From positions 1 to 37,215 of the forward strand of contig UROX01000004.1 in the NCBI GenBank assembly GCA_900549685.1: a stretch of 37,215 nucleotides of DNA, given 5' to 3'. Each line of letters begins with the position of its first letter. Within the stretch, counting starts at the first letter, position 1. The notes under the pieces are model-generated. The model was given only the letters and a program-made list of their open reading frames with translations, was not told the DNA's origin and did not search any database. Below, in pieces: positions 8,192 through 15,860 of this stretch. The translations under genes and the position numbers were made by a program. The DNA is from an uncultured Alistipes sp. (GTDB lineage: Bacteria; Bacteroidota; Bacteroidia; Bacteroidales; Rikenellaceae).

Positions 8192-9601
8192 ATGACAGAA
8201 ATTCTACGGAAAAAGATTTCCGAATCGGCCGCAGCCCGATGGATCGTGCTGGCGCTGGTCTCCTTTACGATGCTTACGGGCTATATCGTCTCCGACGTGA
8301 TGGCTCCCCTCAAGACGATGCTCGAACAACAGTTGGGCTGGGACAGTACCGACTACGGAATTTTTACCAGCGGTTACGGCTGGTTCAATATTTTCCTGCT
8401 GATGCTGATCTTCGGCGGGATGATTCTCGACAAGAAAGGCGCCCGTTTCACCGGCCTGCTTTCGGTAGGGCTGATGATTTTCGGTACGTTGCTCAAATAC
8501 TGGGCGATCTCGACCGATTTCGGCGATGCGACCACGACGCTCCGCATCGGTGCGTGGGAGGTGTTCTCGCTTAAGTCGCAGGTGCTGTACGCCACGCTCG
8601 GATTCGCAGTGTTCGGCGTCGGCGTCGAAATGGTCGGCATCACGGCCAACAAGATCGTCGTCAAATGGTTCCGGGGCCGTTCGCTGGCTCTGGCACTGGG
8701 GCTCAACGTCGGGGCCGGACGGATCGGGACGGCCATCGCCATGTTCGGCTCGCTGCCTTTCGCACGGGCCATGGGCCATCCCGGCGCTCCGCTGACGGTC
8801 TGCCTGGCGATGTTCTGCATCGGTCTGCTCACGTTCCTCGTGTTCTGTGTGATGGATCGCCGCAACGACCGGGAAACGGCTGCCGAGAACCCCGCCGACA
8901 GCGAACAGGAGGCCGAGGAGGAATTCAAGTTTTCCGATATTCTGCGTATCGCCCGCATCCGGGCTTTCTGGTATATTACCATTCTCTGCGTGCTGTTCTA
9001 TTCGGCCGTGTTCCCGTTCCTCAAATACGCCACCGAGCTGATGATCCAGAAGTTCCATGTGGCGCCCGAATTCGCGGGAGCGATTCCGGCCCTGCTGCCC
9101 TTCGGCAATATTCTTCTGACGCCGCTGTTCGGCAGTATCTACGACCGTAAAGGCCGCGGAGCCACGATCATGCTCATCGGCTCGGCCCTGCTGGTCATCG
9201 TGCACGTGCTGTTCTCCGTGCCGACACTCACGAGCAGTTGGCTGGCCGTGGCGCTCATTCTGGTGCTGGGTGCCGCTTTCTCGCTGGTGCCTTCGGCCAT
9301 GTGGCCTTCCGTGCCCAAGATCGTGCCTTACCGTATGCTGGGGACCTCCTATTCGATGATCTTCTGGATTCAGAACTGGGGACTGTCGTTCGTGCCGATG
9401 CTCATCGGCTATGTGCTGGACCGCTACTGCGTGACCGGAACGGTGATGATCGACGGCGTGCAGTCCACCAGTTACGACTATACGCTGCCTATGATGATTT
9501 TCGCCGGTTTCGGCGTGCTTTCGATCGTTTTCGCGCTGTTGCTGCGCCGGGAAGACGCCATCAAAGGCTACGGTCTGGAATTGCCCAATATCGAGAAATA
9601 G
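8192..9601 (+). CDS. MFS transporter, MFSD1-like
   Basis: This 469-residue integral membrane protein has about 12 hydrophobic segments. A charged cytoplasmic loop (about 220-245, with many Glu residues) lies between the two six-helix halves, the major facilitator layout. A loop motif of the form GSIYDRKGRG near residue 313 is the usual MFS loop after a half's second helix. The stretch around 365-415 (ALWP/SAMWPSVPKIVP-type sequence, then a LGTSYS and WIQNWGLS motif) recalls the MFSD1 branch of the superfamily, whose animal members move dipeptides. That resemblance is from memory and the substrate here is not established. It follows the TPR gene by 69 nt and is closed by a hairpin at 9623-9660. 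Confidence 0.82.
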   Translation: MTEILRKKISESAAARWIVLALVSFTMLTGYIVSDVMAPLKTMLEQQLGWDSTDYGIFTSGYGWFNIFLLMLIFGGMILDKKGARFTGLLSVGLMIFGTLLKYWAISTDFGDATTTLRIGAWEVFSLKSQVLYATLGFAVFGVGVEMVGITANKIVVKWFRGRSLALALGLNVGAGRIGTAIAMFGSLPFARAMGHPGAPLTVCLAMFCIGLLTFLVFCVMDRRNDRETAAENPADSEQEAEEEFKFSDILRIARIRAFWYITILCVLFYSAVFPFLKYATELMIQKFHVAPEFAGAIPALLPFGNILLTPLFGSIYDRKGRGATIMLIGSALLVIVHVLFSVPTLTSSWLAVALILVLGAAFSLVPSAMWPSVPKIVPYRMLGTSYSMIFWIQNWGLSFVPMLIGYVLDRYCVTGTVMIDGVQSTSYDYTLPMMIFAGFGVLSIVFALLLRREDAIKGYGLELPNIEK

Positions 9602-9622
9602 GCTTCGGCCGTTCGCGGCGGA

Positions 9623-9660
9623 ACGGGACTGTCGGGATTCGACCGTCCCGGTCTCCGTTT
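9623..9660 (+). terminator. Hairpin terminator after the MFS gene
   Basis: A roughly 12-bp stem with two mismatches (arms 9623-9634 and 9640-9651, 5-nt loop) lies 22 nt past the MFS stop codon. A short GTTTT run a few bases later overlaps the -33 box of the next promoter. Confidence 0.55.
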
Positions 9661-9690
9661 TGGAATTTCCGCCCGGAATCCCTATTTTTG
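9659..9690 (+). promoter_or_regulatory. Promoter of the exported MBL-fold gene
   Basis: TTTG at 9659-9662 is followed after 20 nt by TATTTTTG at 9683-9690, a good Bacteroidota sigma-ABfr-type promoter. The gene's ATG is at 9747, giving a leader of about 50 nt. This placement also supports the ATG at 9747 over the longer frame that opens at 9660. Confidence 0.75.
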
Positions 9691-9746
9691 TTAGGCTACG
9701 GATAGCCGGAACGAAGAATTCTATTCAATCGCTTAATACTGAACTT

Positions 9747-10616
9747 ATGAAACGGAAACTTTTCAAACTGTTGCTCGCCGCTGCCCTGCTGCCGCTGGCC
9801 GGGTTCGCCAAGCCCGGATTCACGATGTGGCAGCTTTTCTCGCAGGTCAATACGATCGGCAATTCCTACGTCTTCCTGACCGACAAGGGACGTGTCGTGG
9901 TGATGGACGGCGGCATGAACGACGAGGCGCTCTATCTCAAAGGCTTCATCGCCGCGCTCGGCAACGAGGTCGAGGCATGGATCATCTCGCATCCCCACAA
10001 CGACCATGTGGGGGCGCTGACCGAAATCCTCAAGAAGCCCGACGGCATGAAGATCAACAAGGTTTACTACTCGCGTTTTTCCGATGCGCTGATCGATCTG
10101 GAGCAGCCTTACGATCAGTACGCCCGCGAATTCTACACCGAACTCGACAAGTCGGGCATCGAGACGGTCAATCTGACCGAACCCGGCCTGACGGTCCGCA
10201 TCGACGGTCTGAACTTCAAGATTCTGGGCGTGACCAACGAAGAGCTGACGATGAACCCCTATAACAATTCCAGCATGATCGTTCGCGTGTGGGACAAGAA
10301 CAAATCCATCGTATTCCTCGGCGATGCCGGTATCGAATGCGGCGACAAGGTGCTCAACGGCCCGTACCGCGACGACCTGAACTGCGATTACCTCCAGGTC
10401 GCCCATCACGGCCAGCGGGGATGCAGCGAGGAGTTCTACAAGTCGATCAAGTTCAAGGTCTGCCTGTGGCCTACGCCGAGCTGGGTGTGGAACAACGATG
10501 CGGGTGCCGGGATCAATACGGCTCATCTGAAAACGTTCGACACCCGTCGCTGGATGGACGAAATAGGGATCAAGGAGCATCACGTGAGCTGGCAGGGACT
10601 CACGAAGATCGAGTAA
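9747..10616 (+). CDS. Exported metallo-beta-lactamase-fold hydrolase
   Basis: This is a 289-residue protein with a signal peptide (hydrophobic 8-21, likely cleaved around AKP). The MBL-fold metal motif HxHxDH is clear as HPHNDH at 82-87, preceded by the typical GKGRVVVMDGG-like strand. Later metal ligands are suggested by the GDAG segment (about 191-194) and a BHHG-type His pair (about 217-219). The pattern resembles the ComEC/Rec2-type MBL group, but the membrane parts of ComEC are absent and the protein appears exported, so it is more likely a secreted hydrolase of unknown substrate. It has its own promoter and terminator and stands alone between the MFS gene and the riboswitch. The frame is open upstream to 9660, but the ATG at 9747 begins the signal peptide and sits after the promoter. 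Confidence 0.85.
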   Translation: MKRKLFKLLLAAALLPLAGFAKPGFTMWQLFSQVNTIGNSYVFLTDKGRVVVMDGGMNDEALYLKGFIAALGNEVEAWIISHPHNDHVGALTEILKKPDGMKINKVYYSRFSDALIDLEQPYDQYAREFYTELDKSGIETVNLTEPGLTVRIDGLNFKILGVTNEELTMNPYNNSSMIVRVWDKNKSIVFLGDAGIECGDKVLNGPYRDDLNCDYLQVAHHGQRGCSEEFYKSIKFKVCLWPTPSWVWNNDAGAGINTAHLKTFDTRRWMDEIGIKEHHVSWQGLTKIE

Positions 10617-10640
10617 TCTTCGCGACCTCTCCGCTCAGGG

Positions 10641-10680
10641 AAAAGGCGTCCGGCATGTTCGGACGCCCTTTGTGTTTTTG
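10641..10680 (+). terminator. Terminator after the MBL-fold gene
   Basis: A perfect 8-bp GC-rich stem (GGCGTCCG at 10645-10652 with CGGACGCC at 10660-10667) with a 7-nt loop is preceded by AAAA and followed by CTTTGTGTTTTTG. It lies 25 nt after the stop codon. Confidence 0.75.
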
Positions 10681-10722
10681 CGTTTCGGCCCGGTCCGGCC
10701 GGAGGGGAAAATGCGCCGAAGA

Positions 10723-10752
10723 TTCGGTATATGGAAAAAATCTTTATATTTG
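10723..10752 (+). promoter_or_regulatory. Promoter of the riboswitch transcript
   Basis: TATATTTG at 10745-10752 fully matches the -7 consensus. A partial -33 box (TTCG, 10723-10726) lies 18 nt upstream. The predicted start (about 10757) coincides with the first base of the riboswitch P1 stem, so the transcript would begin at the aptamer. Confidence 0.7.
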
Positions 10753-10756
10753 CCCT

Positions 10757-10932
10757 CGGATCGGTTTCCCGAAACCCTCGTTTCTTCAGGGTAGGGAATG
10801 AAAAGGGAACCGGGTGCGAGGCCCGGACTGTCCCGCAGCTGTAAGTTCCGTGATGTTCCGAACGTCTTTACCACTGACCCGCGGGTCGGGAAGGTATCGG
10901 GATGGGAGCGAGTCAGAAGACCTGCCGGTCCG
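10757..10932 (+). promoter_or_regulatory. Cobalamin (B12) riboswitch aptamer
   Basis: The conserved parts of a class I cobalamin riboswitch occur in order. A GGGAA...CCGGGTGCGAGGCCCGG hairpin arm is at about 10805-10826. The core ACTGTCCCGCAGCTGTAA is at 10827-10844. The CCACTG...GGGAAGG arm is at 10871-10894, and the B12 box AGTCAGAAGACCTGCC at 10911-10926. A closing P1 stem can be drawn between CGGATCGG (10757-10764) and CCGGTCCG (10925-10932), eight pairs with one G-U. Such elements bind adenosyl- or hydroxocobalamin and in most known cases lower expression of the downstream gene. The next gene on this strand is the biotin carboxylase at 11246, first of an acyl-CoA carboxylase operon, rather than the usual B12 transporter. 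Confidence 0.95.
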
Positions 10933-11245
10933 TTTTCACGTTTCGTCGTTTCGTGGGTTAGGCGACGGAATGCGGATGTCGTTCGTCGATGATGTTTTGT
11001 TGCGGATCGTTCCGTTCTGCCGGGTTTCGTCCGGGATTTCGGGACAGTTCGTCCGATGGAGGTGGTGCGATGGTTGTTTCGACTGTGTACGGTATTCGGA
11101 TGTCGCGTACTGCATTTCCGGGGAGATTCGCTCCGCCGGTGTGCTGTGCGGTATTTTTCGTGCGTCCGAACCGGCCGTCGCGACAAGGCTCGCGACAGAC
11201 GGCATTTCCGCATAGCGGAAAATGGAATAATAAAATGAAAAGCGT
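10933..11245 (+). other. Long leader between B12 aptamer and accC
   Basis: This 313-nt stretch has no recognisable gene and should hold the riboswitch expression platform. Hairpins are visible at 11177-11196 (GTCGCG / CGCGAC, 8-nt loop) and, 22 nt before the accC ATG, at 11203-11224 (CATTTCCGC / GCGGAAAATG, one bulged A). No stem followed by a U-tract is seen, so control at translation is more likely than termination. A weak second promoter is possible: TTCG (11127-11130), 21 nt, TATTTTTC (11152-11159). A four-codon reading frame (ATG at 11235) ends in an ATGA overlap with the accC start. Confidence 0.5.
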
Positions 11246-12763
11246 ATGATTGGAAAAATTCTGATTGCCAATCGGGGCGAAATCGCCTTGCGGGTGATGC
11301 GGACCTGTCGCGAAATGGGGATCCGGACCGTCGCCGTGTTTTCCGAGGCCGACCGGACTTCGCGCCATGTGCTCTATGCCGACGAGGCCTATTGCATCGG
11401 TCCTGCGGCATCGTCCCTGAGTTACCTGAATGTCGAAAAGATTCTGGAAACGGCCCTTCGGTGCGGTGCCGACGCCATTCACCCCGGCTACGGCTTTTTG
11501 TCCGAAAACTCCGGTTTCGCCCGTCGGTGCGCCGAGGCGGGAATCGTCTTCATCGGTCCCCGTCCCGAAACGATCGAGGCGATGGGAGACAAGATTTCGG
11601 CCCGTCGCAAGATGATCGACGCCGGCGTGCCTGTCGTGCCCGGAACACAGGAGAACCTGCGTTCCGAGAACGATGCGCTCGAAGTGTGTCGCAGGATCGG
11701 ATTCCCGGTCATGCTCAAGGCTTCGCAGGGCGGAGGTGGAAAGGGGATGCGTCTGATCCGGAACGAGGACGAGGTGCGGGACGCCTATCTGGCCGCCCGC
11801 TCCGAGGCGAAGGCTTCGTTCGGCGACGATACGGTCTATATCGAACGCTTCGTCGAGGAACCTCATCATATCGAGTTCCAGATTCTGGGCGATACGCACG
11901 GAAACGTCATCCACCTCTGCGACCGCGAATGTTCCGTGCAGAGGCGGCATCAGAAAATCGTCGAGGAGAGTCCTTCTCCCTTCCTGACGCCCGAATTGCG
12001 CGAGCGCATGGGACGTGATGCCGTAGCCGCCGCCCGTGCCGTCGGATATGTGGGGGCGGGTACCATCGAGTTTCTCGTGGATAAGAATCGCGATTACTAC
12101 TTCCTGGAAATGAACACCCGGCTTCAGGTCGAACATCCCGTGACCGAGGAGGTATTGGGCATTGATCTGGTACGGGAACAGATCCGTATCGCGTCGGGCG
12201 AACCGTTGCATCTCGCGCAGCACGATGTCGTGCAGCGTGGACACGCCATCGAGTGCCGGATATGTGCCGAGGATGCCGAGGCGGGCTTCATGCCGTCGCC
12301 CGGCCGGATTCTCCACCTGACCGAACCGGGCGGAGCGGGTGTGCGGATCGACAGTTACGTCTATGAGAAATACGATATTCCGGTTCATTACGACCCGATG
12401 ATCGGCAAGCTGATCGTTTGGGCCACGACGCGCGATTTCGCCATCGGGCGGATGCGCCGGGCGCTGGACGAATACAAGATCGCCGGGGTCAAAACCAATA
12501 TCGCTTATCTGGATTCGATTCTCCGGCTCGCCGATTTCAGGGACGGGAAATACGACACGTCGATTCTCGAGAAGAATGCGGAGGTGCTCGTCGGCGGAGC
12601 CACGGGCGAGGATGCCGATGAGGAAGACATGGCGCTGGCCGTGGCTTTCGTCAGCTATCTGGTCGCCCATGAGGAAAACGGAGGAACGCAGCCGGCCGCC
12701 GCATCTTCGGCGTCGAGCCGCTGGCGGGAATTCGGCAAACGCAACGGAGTCAAAGGTATTTAA
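11246..12763 (+). CDS. accC: Biotin carboxylase subunit of acyl-CoA carboxylase
   Basis: This 505-residue ATP-grasp enzyme carboxylates biotin on the carrier protein using ATP and bicarbonate. It shows the N-terminal KILIANRGEIA motif, the HPGYGFLSEN stretch (79-88), the glycine-rich ATP-lid loop GGGGKGMR (162-169), the CSVQRRHQK segment (229-237) and the catalytic EMNTRLQVEHPVTE stretch (288-301). About 50 residues follow the usual AccC end and contain no biotin domain, so the carrier is separate, as the next gene confirms. The operon order (biotin carboxylase, carrier, PccB-type carboxyltransferase) is that of propionyl-CoA carboxylase / methylmalonyl-CoA decarboxylase clusters in Bacteroides. 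Another acetyl-CoA carboxylase would be expected elsewhere in the genome. A cobalamin riboswitch lies 313 nt upstream. Confidence 0.95.
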   Translation: MIGKILIANRGEIALRVMRTCREMGIRTVAVFSEADRTSRHVLYADEAYCIGPAASSLSYLNVEKILETALRCGADAIHPGYGFLSENSGFARRCAEAGIVFIGPRPETIEAMGDKISARRKMIDAGVPVVPGTQENLRSENDALEVCRRIGFPVMLKASQGGGGKGMRLIRNEDEVRDAYLAARSEAKASFGDDTVYIERFVEEPHHIEFQILGDTHGNVIHLCDRECSVQRRHQKIVEESPSPFLTPELRERMGRDAVAAARAVGYVGAGTIEFLVDKNRDYYFLEMNTRLQVEHPVTEEVLGIDLVREQIRIASGEPLHLAQHDVVQRGHAIECRICAEDAEAGFMPSPGRILHLTEPGGAGVRIDSYVYEKYDIPVHYDPMIGKLIVWATTRDFAIGRMRRALDEYKIAGVKTNIAYLDSILRLADFRDGKYDTSILEKNAEVLVGGATGEDADEEDMALAVAFVSYLVAHEENGGTQPAAASSASSRWREFGKRNGVKGI

Positions 12764-12778
12764 TCGGGCAAGGTGATT

Positions 12779-13300
12779 ATGGAAGTACGTACAGCGAAAA
12801 GGGAGGCTCGGATCGAGCTGCTCGACAAGACGGACAACAGCGTCCGGCTGTCGATCGACGGACGGACGATCGACGTGGATATGACGATGACCGACAGCGG
12901 GTTGTGCTCGGTGCTTTGCGGAGGCAAGTCCTACAACATGGAGGTCGTGCGTTCCGATAACGGGAAAAACTATAAGATCAGCCGCGGATTCTCGGTCTAC
13001 GACGTGGAGATCGTCGATGCGCAAGCCCGGTACCAGCAGGCCCGGCGCGGCGGCGAGAGCCGTCAGGACAGCGACCTGTGCGCGCCGATGCCGGGCAAGA
13101 TCGTCCGGATCGAGGCGGCGGCGGGCGATGCGCTGAAAGCCGGCGACACGGTGGTCGTGTTCGAGGCGATGAAAATGCAGAGCAACCTGAAGGTTGCCGA
13201 GGATTGCACGGTCGAGGAGATACGGGTGGCCGAAGGCGATTTGGTTGCCGGGGGACAATTGTTGGCCCGGCTGGATATTCTAAAAAAGAAGGAGGAATAG
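12779..13300 (+). CDS. Biotin carboxyl carrier protein of acyl-CoA carboxylase
   Basis: The 173-residue protein carries the swinging biotin between the carboxylase and carboxyltransferase. The C-terminal biotinyl domain (about 100-172) has the APMPGKI entry and the EAMKM biotinylation motif at 129-133, with Lys132 as the biotin acceptor. The N-terminal 80 residues form a beta-rich region typical of carriers paired with propionyl-CoA or oxaloacetate-type enzymes, and there is no membrane segment. I use the ATG at 12779, which follows an AAGG at short spacing; a GTG two codons earlier is possible. The gene is 15 nt after accC and ends 4 nt before pccB. Its last codons contain the Shine-Dalgarno of pccB. 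Confidence 0.93.
   Translation: MEVRTAKREARIELLDKTDNSVRLSIDGRTIDVDMTMTDSGLCSVLCGGKSYNMEVVRSDNGKNYKISRGFSVYDVEIVDAQARYQQARRGGESRQDSDLCAPMPGKIVRIEAAAGDALKAGDTVVVFEAMKMQSNLKVAEDCTVEEIRVAEGDLVAGGQLLARLDILKKKEE
13289..13296 (+). promoter_or_regulatory. Strong Shine-Dalgarno of pccB
   Basis: AAGGAGGA, a full anti-SD complement, ends 8 nt before the pccB ATG at 13305. It overlaps the last codons of the carrier gene. Most genes in this window have no such sequence, in line with the weak SD use known in Bacteroidota, so this one is unusual. Confidence 0.7.
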
Positions 13301-13304
13301 AACG

Positions 13305-14837
13305 ATGGAATACGAACGGATATACGAAGATTTCGAACGCCGCAGCCGGCTCGCCGAGCAGGGCGGGGGCGAGGACAAATGCCGGAAACAGCACGAAAGC
13401 GGCAAAATGACGGCGCGCGAGCGCATCGAAACGTTGCTCGACAAAGGCACTTTCGTCGAAATAGACAAATTCGTCACGCACCGTTGCACGAATTTCGGGA
13501 TGGACAAGCATAAGATTCCGGGAGACGGCGTCGTGTCGGGTTACGGGAAGATCGACGGACGGCAGGTGTTCGTCTATGCCTATGATTTCACGGTGCTCGG
13601 CGGGTCGCTCAGTTCGGCCAATGCCGGCAAGATCGTCAAGGTGCAGACGATGGCCCTCAAGAACGGGGCGCCGGTCATCGCCCTGAACGATTCGGGCGGA
13701 GCACGCATCCAGGAGGGTGTCGGCAGCCTGACCGGATATGCCAACATCTTTTTCCAGAACACGATCGCTTCGGGTGTCGTGCCTCAGATTTCGGCTATTC
13801 TGGGTCCCTGTGCCGGAGGCGCCTGCTATTCGCCCGCATTGACCGATTTCATTTTCATGGTCGATAAGAAGAGCCACATGTTCGTGACGGGACCCGATGT
13901 AGTGAAGGCGGTCACGCACGAGGAGGTCTCCAAAGAAGAACTGGGCGGAGCCTATGCCCATAACAGCCACAGCGGCGTGGCCCATTTCATGGGACAGAAC
14001 GAGGAGGAGGTGCTGATGGGCATTCGCGAACTGTTCGGCTTTTTGCCGTCCAACAATATGGAGGACGCCCCGGTCGTTCCGACGACGGACGATATCCGTC
14101 GGGAGGACGAGCGGCTGCAAACGCTCATCCCGTCCGATCCCAACCTCCCGTACGACGTCAAGGAGATCATCGAGTCGGTCGTGGACGATCATAACTTTTT
14201 CGAGGTGATGCCCCATTTCGCCAAGAATATCGTCATCGGTTTCGCCCGGCTGGGCGGCCGGTCCGTCGGTATCGTGGCCAATCAGCCCGCTTATCTGGCC
14301 GGAGTGCTCGACATCGACGCTTCGGACAAGGCCGCCCGGTTCATCCGTTTCTGCGACTGTTTCAATATTCCGCTCATCACGCTCGAGGACGTGCCCGGCT
14401 TCCTGCCCGGCTGTACGCAGGAGCACGGAGGGATCATCCGGCACGGGGCCAAGATCGTCTATGCCTATGTGGAGGCGACCGTTCCGAAAATCACGCTCAT
14501 CCTGCGCAAGGCTTACGGCGGTGCCTATATCGTGATGTCGAGCAAGCAGACGGGTTCCGACGTCAATCTGGCCTATCCGATGGCCGAGATCGCCGTGATG
14601 GGAGCCGATGGCGCCGTGAACATTCTGTACCGCAATGCCGACGAGGAGCAGAAACGCCGGGCCGTCGATGAGTATACCGAAAATTTCGCCAATCCGTATC
14701 GGGCCGCCGAGCTGGGTTGCATCGACGAGATCATTCTGCCCCGTCAGACCCGTTTCAAACTGATCCAGGCACTGGAAATGACGCACAACAAGATACGGAG
14801 CAATCCGCCCAAGAAACACGGCAACATGCCGTTGTAA
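13305..14837 (+). CDS. pccB: Propionyl-CoA carboxylase beta / methylmalonyl-CoA decarboxylase alpha subunit
   Basis: This 510-residue carboxyltransferase moves CO2 between carboxybiotin and an acyl-CoA. It has the fused two-lobe crotonase fold of the PccB/MmdA family, without the zinc finger and split subunits of AccA/AccD. Visible signatures are MTARERIETLLD near 35-46, NDSGGARIQEG (about 128-138), the CoA-binding GPCAGGACYSPALTDF (about 162-177), and the C-lobe AYGGAYIVMSSKQ segment (about 405-417). With accC and the carrier it forms a soluble acyl-CoA carboxylase. In Bacteroidota the same enzyme family is used in the succinate-to-propionate route after B12-dependent methylmalonyl-CoA mutase, or in reverse to carboxylate propionyl-CoA. 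Direction cannot be told here. No membrane decarboxylase beta subunit is present, which argues against a sodium pump. A strong terminator follows. Confidence 0.93.
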   Translation: MEYERIYEDFERRSRLAEQGGGEDKCRKQHESGKMTARERIETLLDKGTFVEIDKFVTHRCTNFGMDKHKIPGDGVVSGYGKIDGRQVFVYAYDFTVLGGSLSSANAGKIVKVQTMALKNGAPVIALNDSGGARIQEGVGSLTGYANIFFQNTIASGVVPQISAILGPCAGGACYSPALTDFIFMVDKKSHMFVTGPDVVKAVTHEEVSKEELGGAYAHNSHSGVAHFMGQNEEEVLMGIRELFGFLPSNNMEDAPVVPTTDDIRREDERLQTLIPSDPNLPYDVKEIIESVVDDHNFFEVMPHFAKNIVIGFARLGGRSVGIVANQPAYLAGVLDIDASDKAARFIRFCDCFNIPLITLEDVPGFLPGCTQEHGGIIRHGAKIVYAYVEATVPKITLILRKAYGGAYIVMSSKQTGSDVNLAYPMAEIAVMGADGAVNILYRNADEEQKRRAVDEYTENFANPYRAAELGCIDEIILPRQTRFKLIQALEMTHNKIRSNPPKKHGNMPL

Positions 14838-14843
14838 TTCAGT

Positions 14844-14880
14844 CGTTCCGGGCCGCCTTCAGGCGGCCCGGAACGTTTCT
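14844..14880 (+). terminator. Strong terminator of the acyl-CoA carboxylase operon
   Basis: A perfect 14-bp GC-rich stem (14844-14857 with 14862-14875) closes a TTCA tetraloop. It is followed by a short TTTCTTG tail and starts 7 nt after the pccB stop codon. The AraC promoter begins right after it. Confidence 0.85.
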
Positions 14881-14891
14881 TGAAAAATTCG

Positions 14892-14899
14892 TATCTTTG
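14892..14899 (+). promoter_or_regulatory. AraC-family gene promoter, -7 box
   Basis: TATCTTTG is a full -7 match, 40 nt before the ATG at 14940. The -33 region falls in the 3' arm of the operon terminator and has no TTTG. The box rules out the upstream in-frame ATG at 14880. Confidence 0.65.
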
Positions 14900-14939
14900 T
14901 CCGTCGGCCTGCGGGCCGGAACGACAATACTCCCGACGC

Positions 14940-15860
14940 ATGAACGACAACGACATCCGCAACGACGTCCGATACCCGATCTCGACCGAAGAGGACGAAC
15001 TCTGGGGGCTTACCGTGACCAGTGTGGGCAGCCAGACCATTTCGGCCGAGGAGAACTATCCTCCGCAGGGCCATCCGCAAGGGTATTATTTCGATGCCGA
15101 CGAAGGCCGGGTACTGAGCGAATACCAGCTGCTCTACATCACCAACGGCGAGGGGATTTTCACCTACGGCGAGAGCCGGGAGTCGCAGCTCATCACCGAG
15201 GGCAAGATGTTCTTCCTCTTCCCCGGTGTGTGGCATACCTATCGCCCGTTTGCCAACTGCGGGTGGAAGGAGTACTGGATCGGATTCAAAGGCGCGATGA
15301 TCGACCGTATCGTCGAGGAAGGCTTTTTCCTGAACCAGGCGCCCGTGTTCAGCATCGGACTCAACGAACGCATCGTCGATCTGTACCTCAAGGCGATCGA
15401 TATCGCCGGCGAGGAACGCTCCGGGTTCCAGCAGGCGCTGTCCGGTATCGTCATGCACATGCTCGGCCTGATGTATTACCGCCACCGCACGCGGGATTTC
15501 GTGGACGAGAACATCATCGGAAAGATCAACAAGGCCAAGATCATCATGCGCGAGAGCGTCTACGAGAACCTCTCGGCCAAGGACATCGCCGAAAGACTCC
15601 ATCTGGGATACTCCGGATTCCGCAAGGCGTTCAAGGAGTTTACCGGCACGTCGCCGGCGCAGTATATGCAGGAACTCCGGCTCAACGAGGCCAAATTGCT
15701 GCTCTCGACCACGTCGCGGACGGTCAAGGAGATTTCGTACAGTCTGAAGTACGAGAACCCGGAATATTTCTCCATCTTTTTCAAAAAACGGACTTCCAAA
15801 ACGCCGCTCGAGTACCGCAATTTCGGACGTCGCGACCGGAAGGATCCGCCGAAGGAATAG
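14940..15860 (+). CDS. AraC-family transcriptional regulator
   Basis: This 306-residue regulator has an N-terminal cupin-type sensing domain (about 20-175; the LLYITNGEG... and LFPGVWHTYRP motifs are typical) and a C-terminal AraC DNA-binding domain with two helix-turn-helix units (about 200-298). The second unit includes the family signature around EISYSLKYENPEYFSIFFKKRTSKTPLEYR. The cupin type usually senses a sugar or related small molecule, but no adjacent sugar operon identifies the ligand. The nearest candidate target is the downstream serB-gluP pair with its sugar transporter, which is a guess. I start at 14940 because the promoter -7 box lies between it and the upstream in-frame ATG. 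Confidence 0.88.
   Translation: MNDNDIRNDVRYPISTEEDELWGLTVTSVGSQTISAEENYPPQGHPQGYYFDADEGRVLSEYQLLYITNGEGIFTYGESRESQLITEGKMFFLFPGVWHTYRPFANCGWKEYWIGFKGAMIDRIVEEGFFLNQAPVFSIGLNERIVDLYLKAIDIAGEERSGFQQALSGIVMHMLGLMYYRHRTRDFVDENIIGKINKAKIIMRESVYENLSAKDIAERLHLGYSGFRKAFKEFTGTSPAQYMQELRLNEAKLLLSTTSRTVKEISYSLKYENPEYFSIFFKKRTSKTPLEYRNFGRRDRKDPPKE

Noticed and set aside
10989..11249. 86-codon frame in the riboswitch leader ending on the accC start
   Set aside because: Composition is not protein-like and no domain is recognised. Only its last four codons, which overlap accC, are kept as a possible coupling element.
11246..14837. Reading the operon as acetyl-CoA carboxylase for fatty acid synthesis
   Set aside because: The carboxyltransferase is the fused PccB/MmdA type of 510 residues; AccA/AccD-type split subunits with zinc finger are absent.
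11246..14837. Sodium-pumping methylmalonyl-CoA or oxaloacetate decarboxylase
   Set aside because: No membrane beta subunit or small gamma/delta subunits are encoded next to the three genes.
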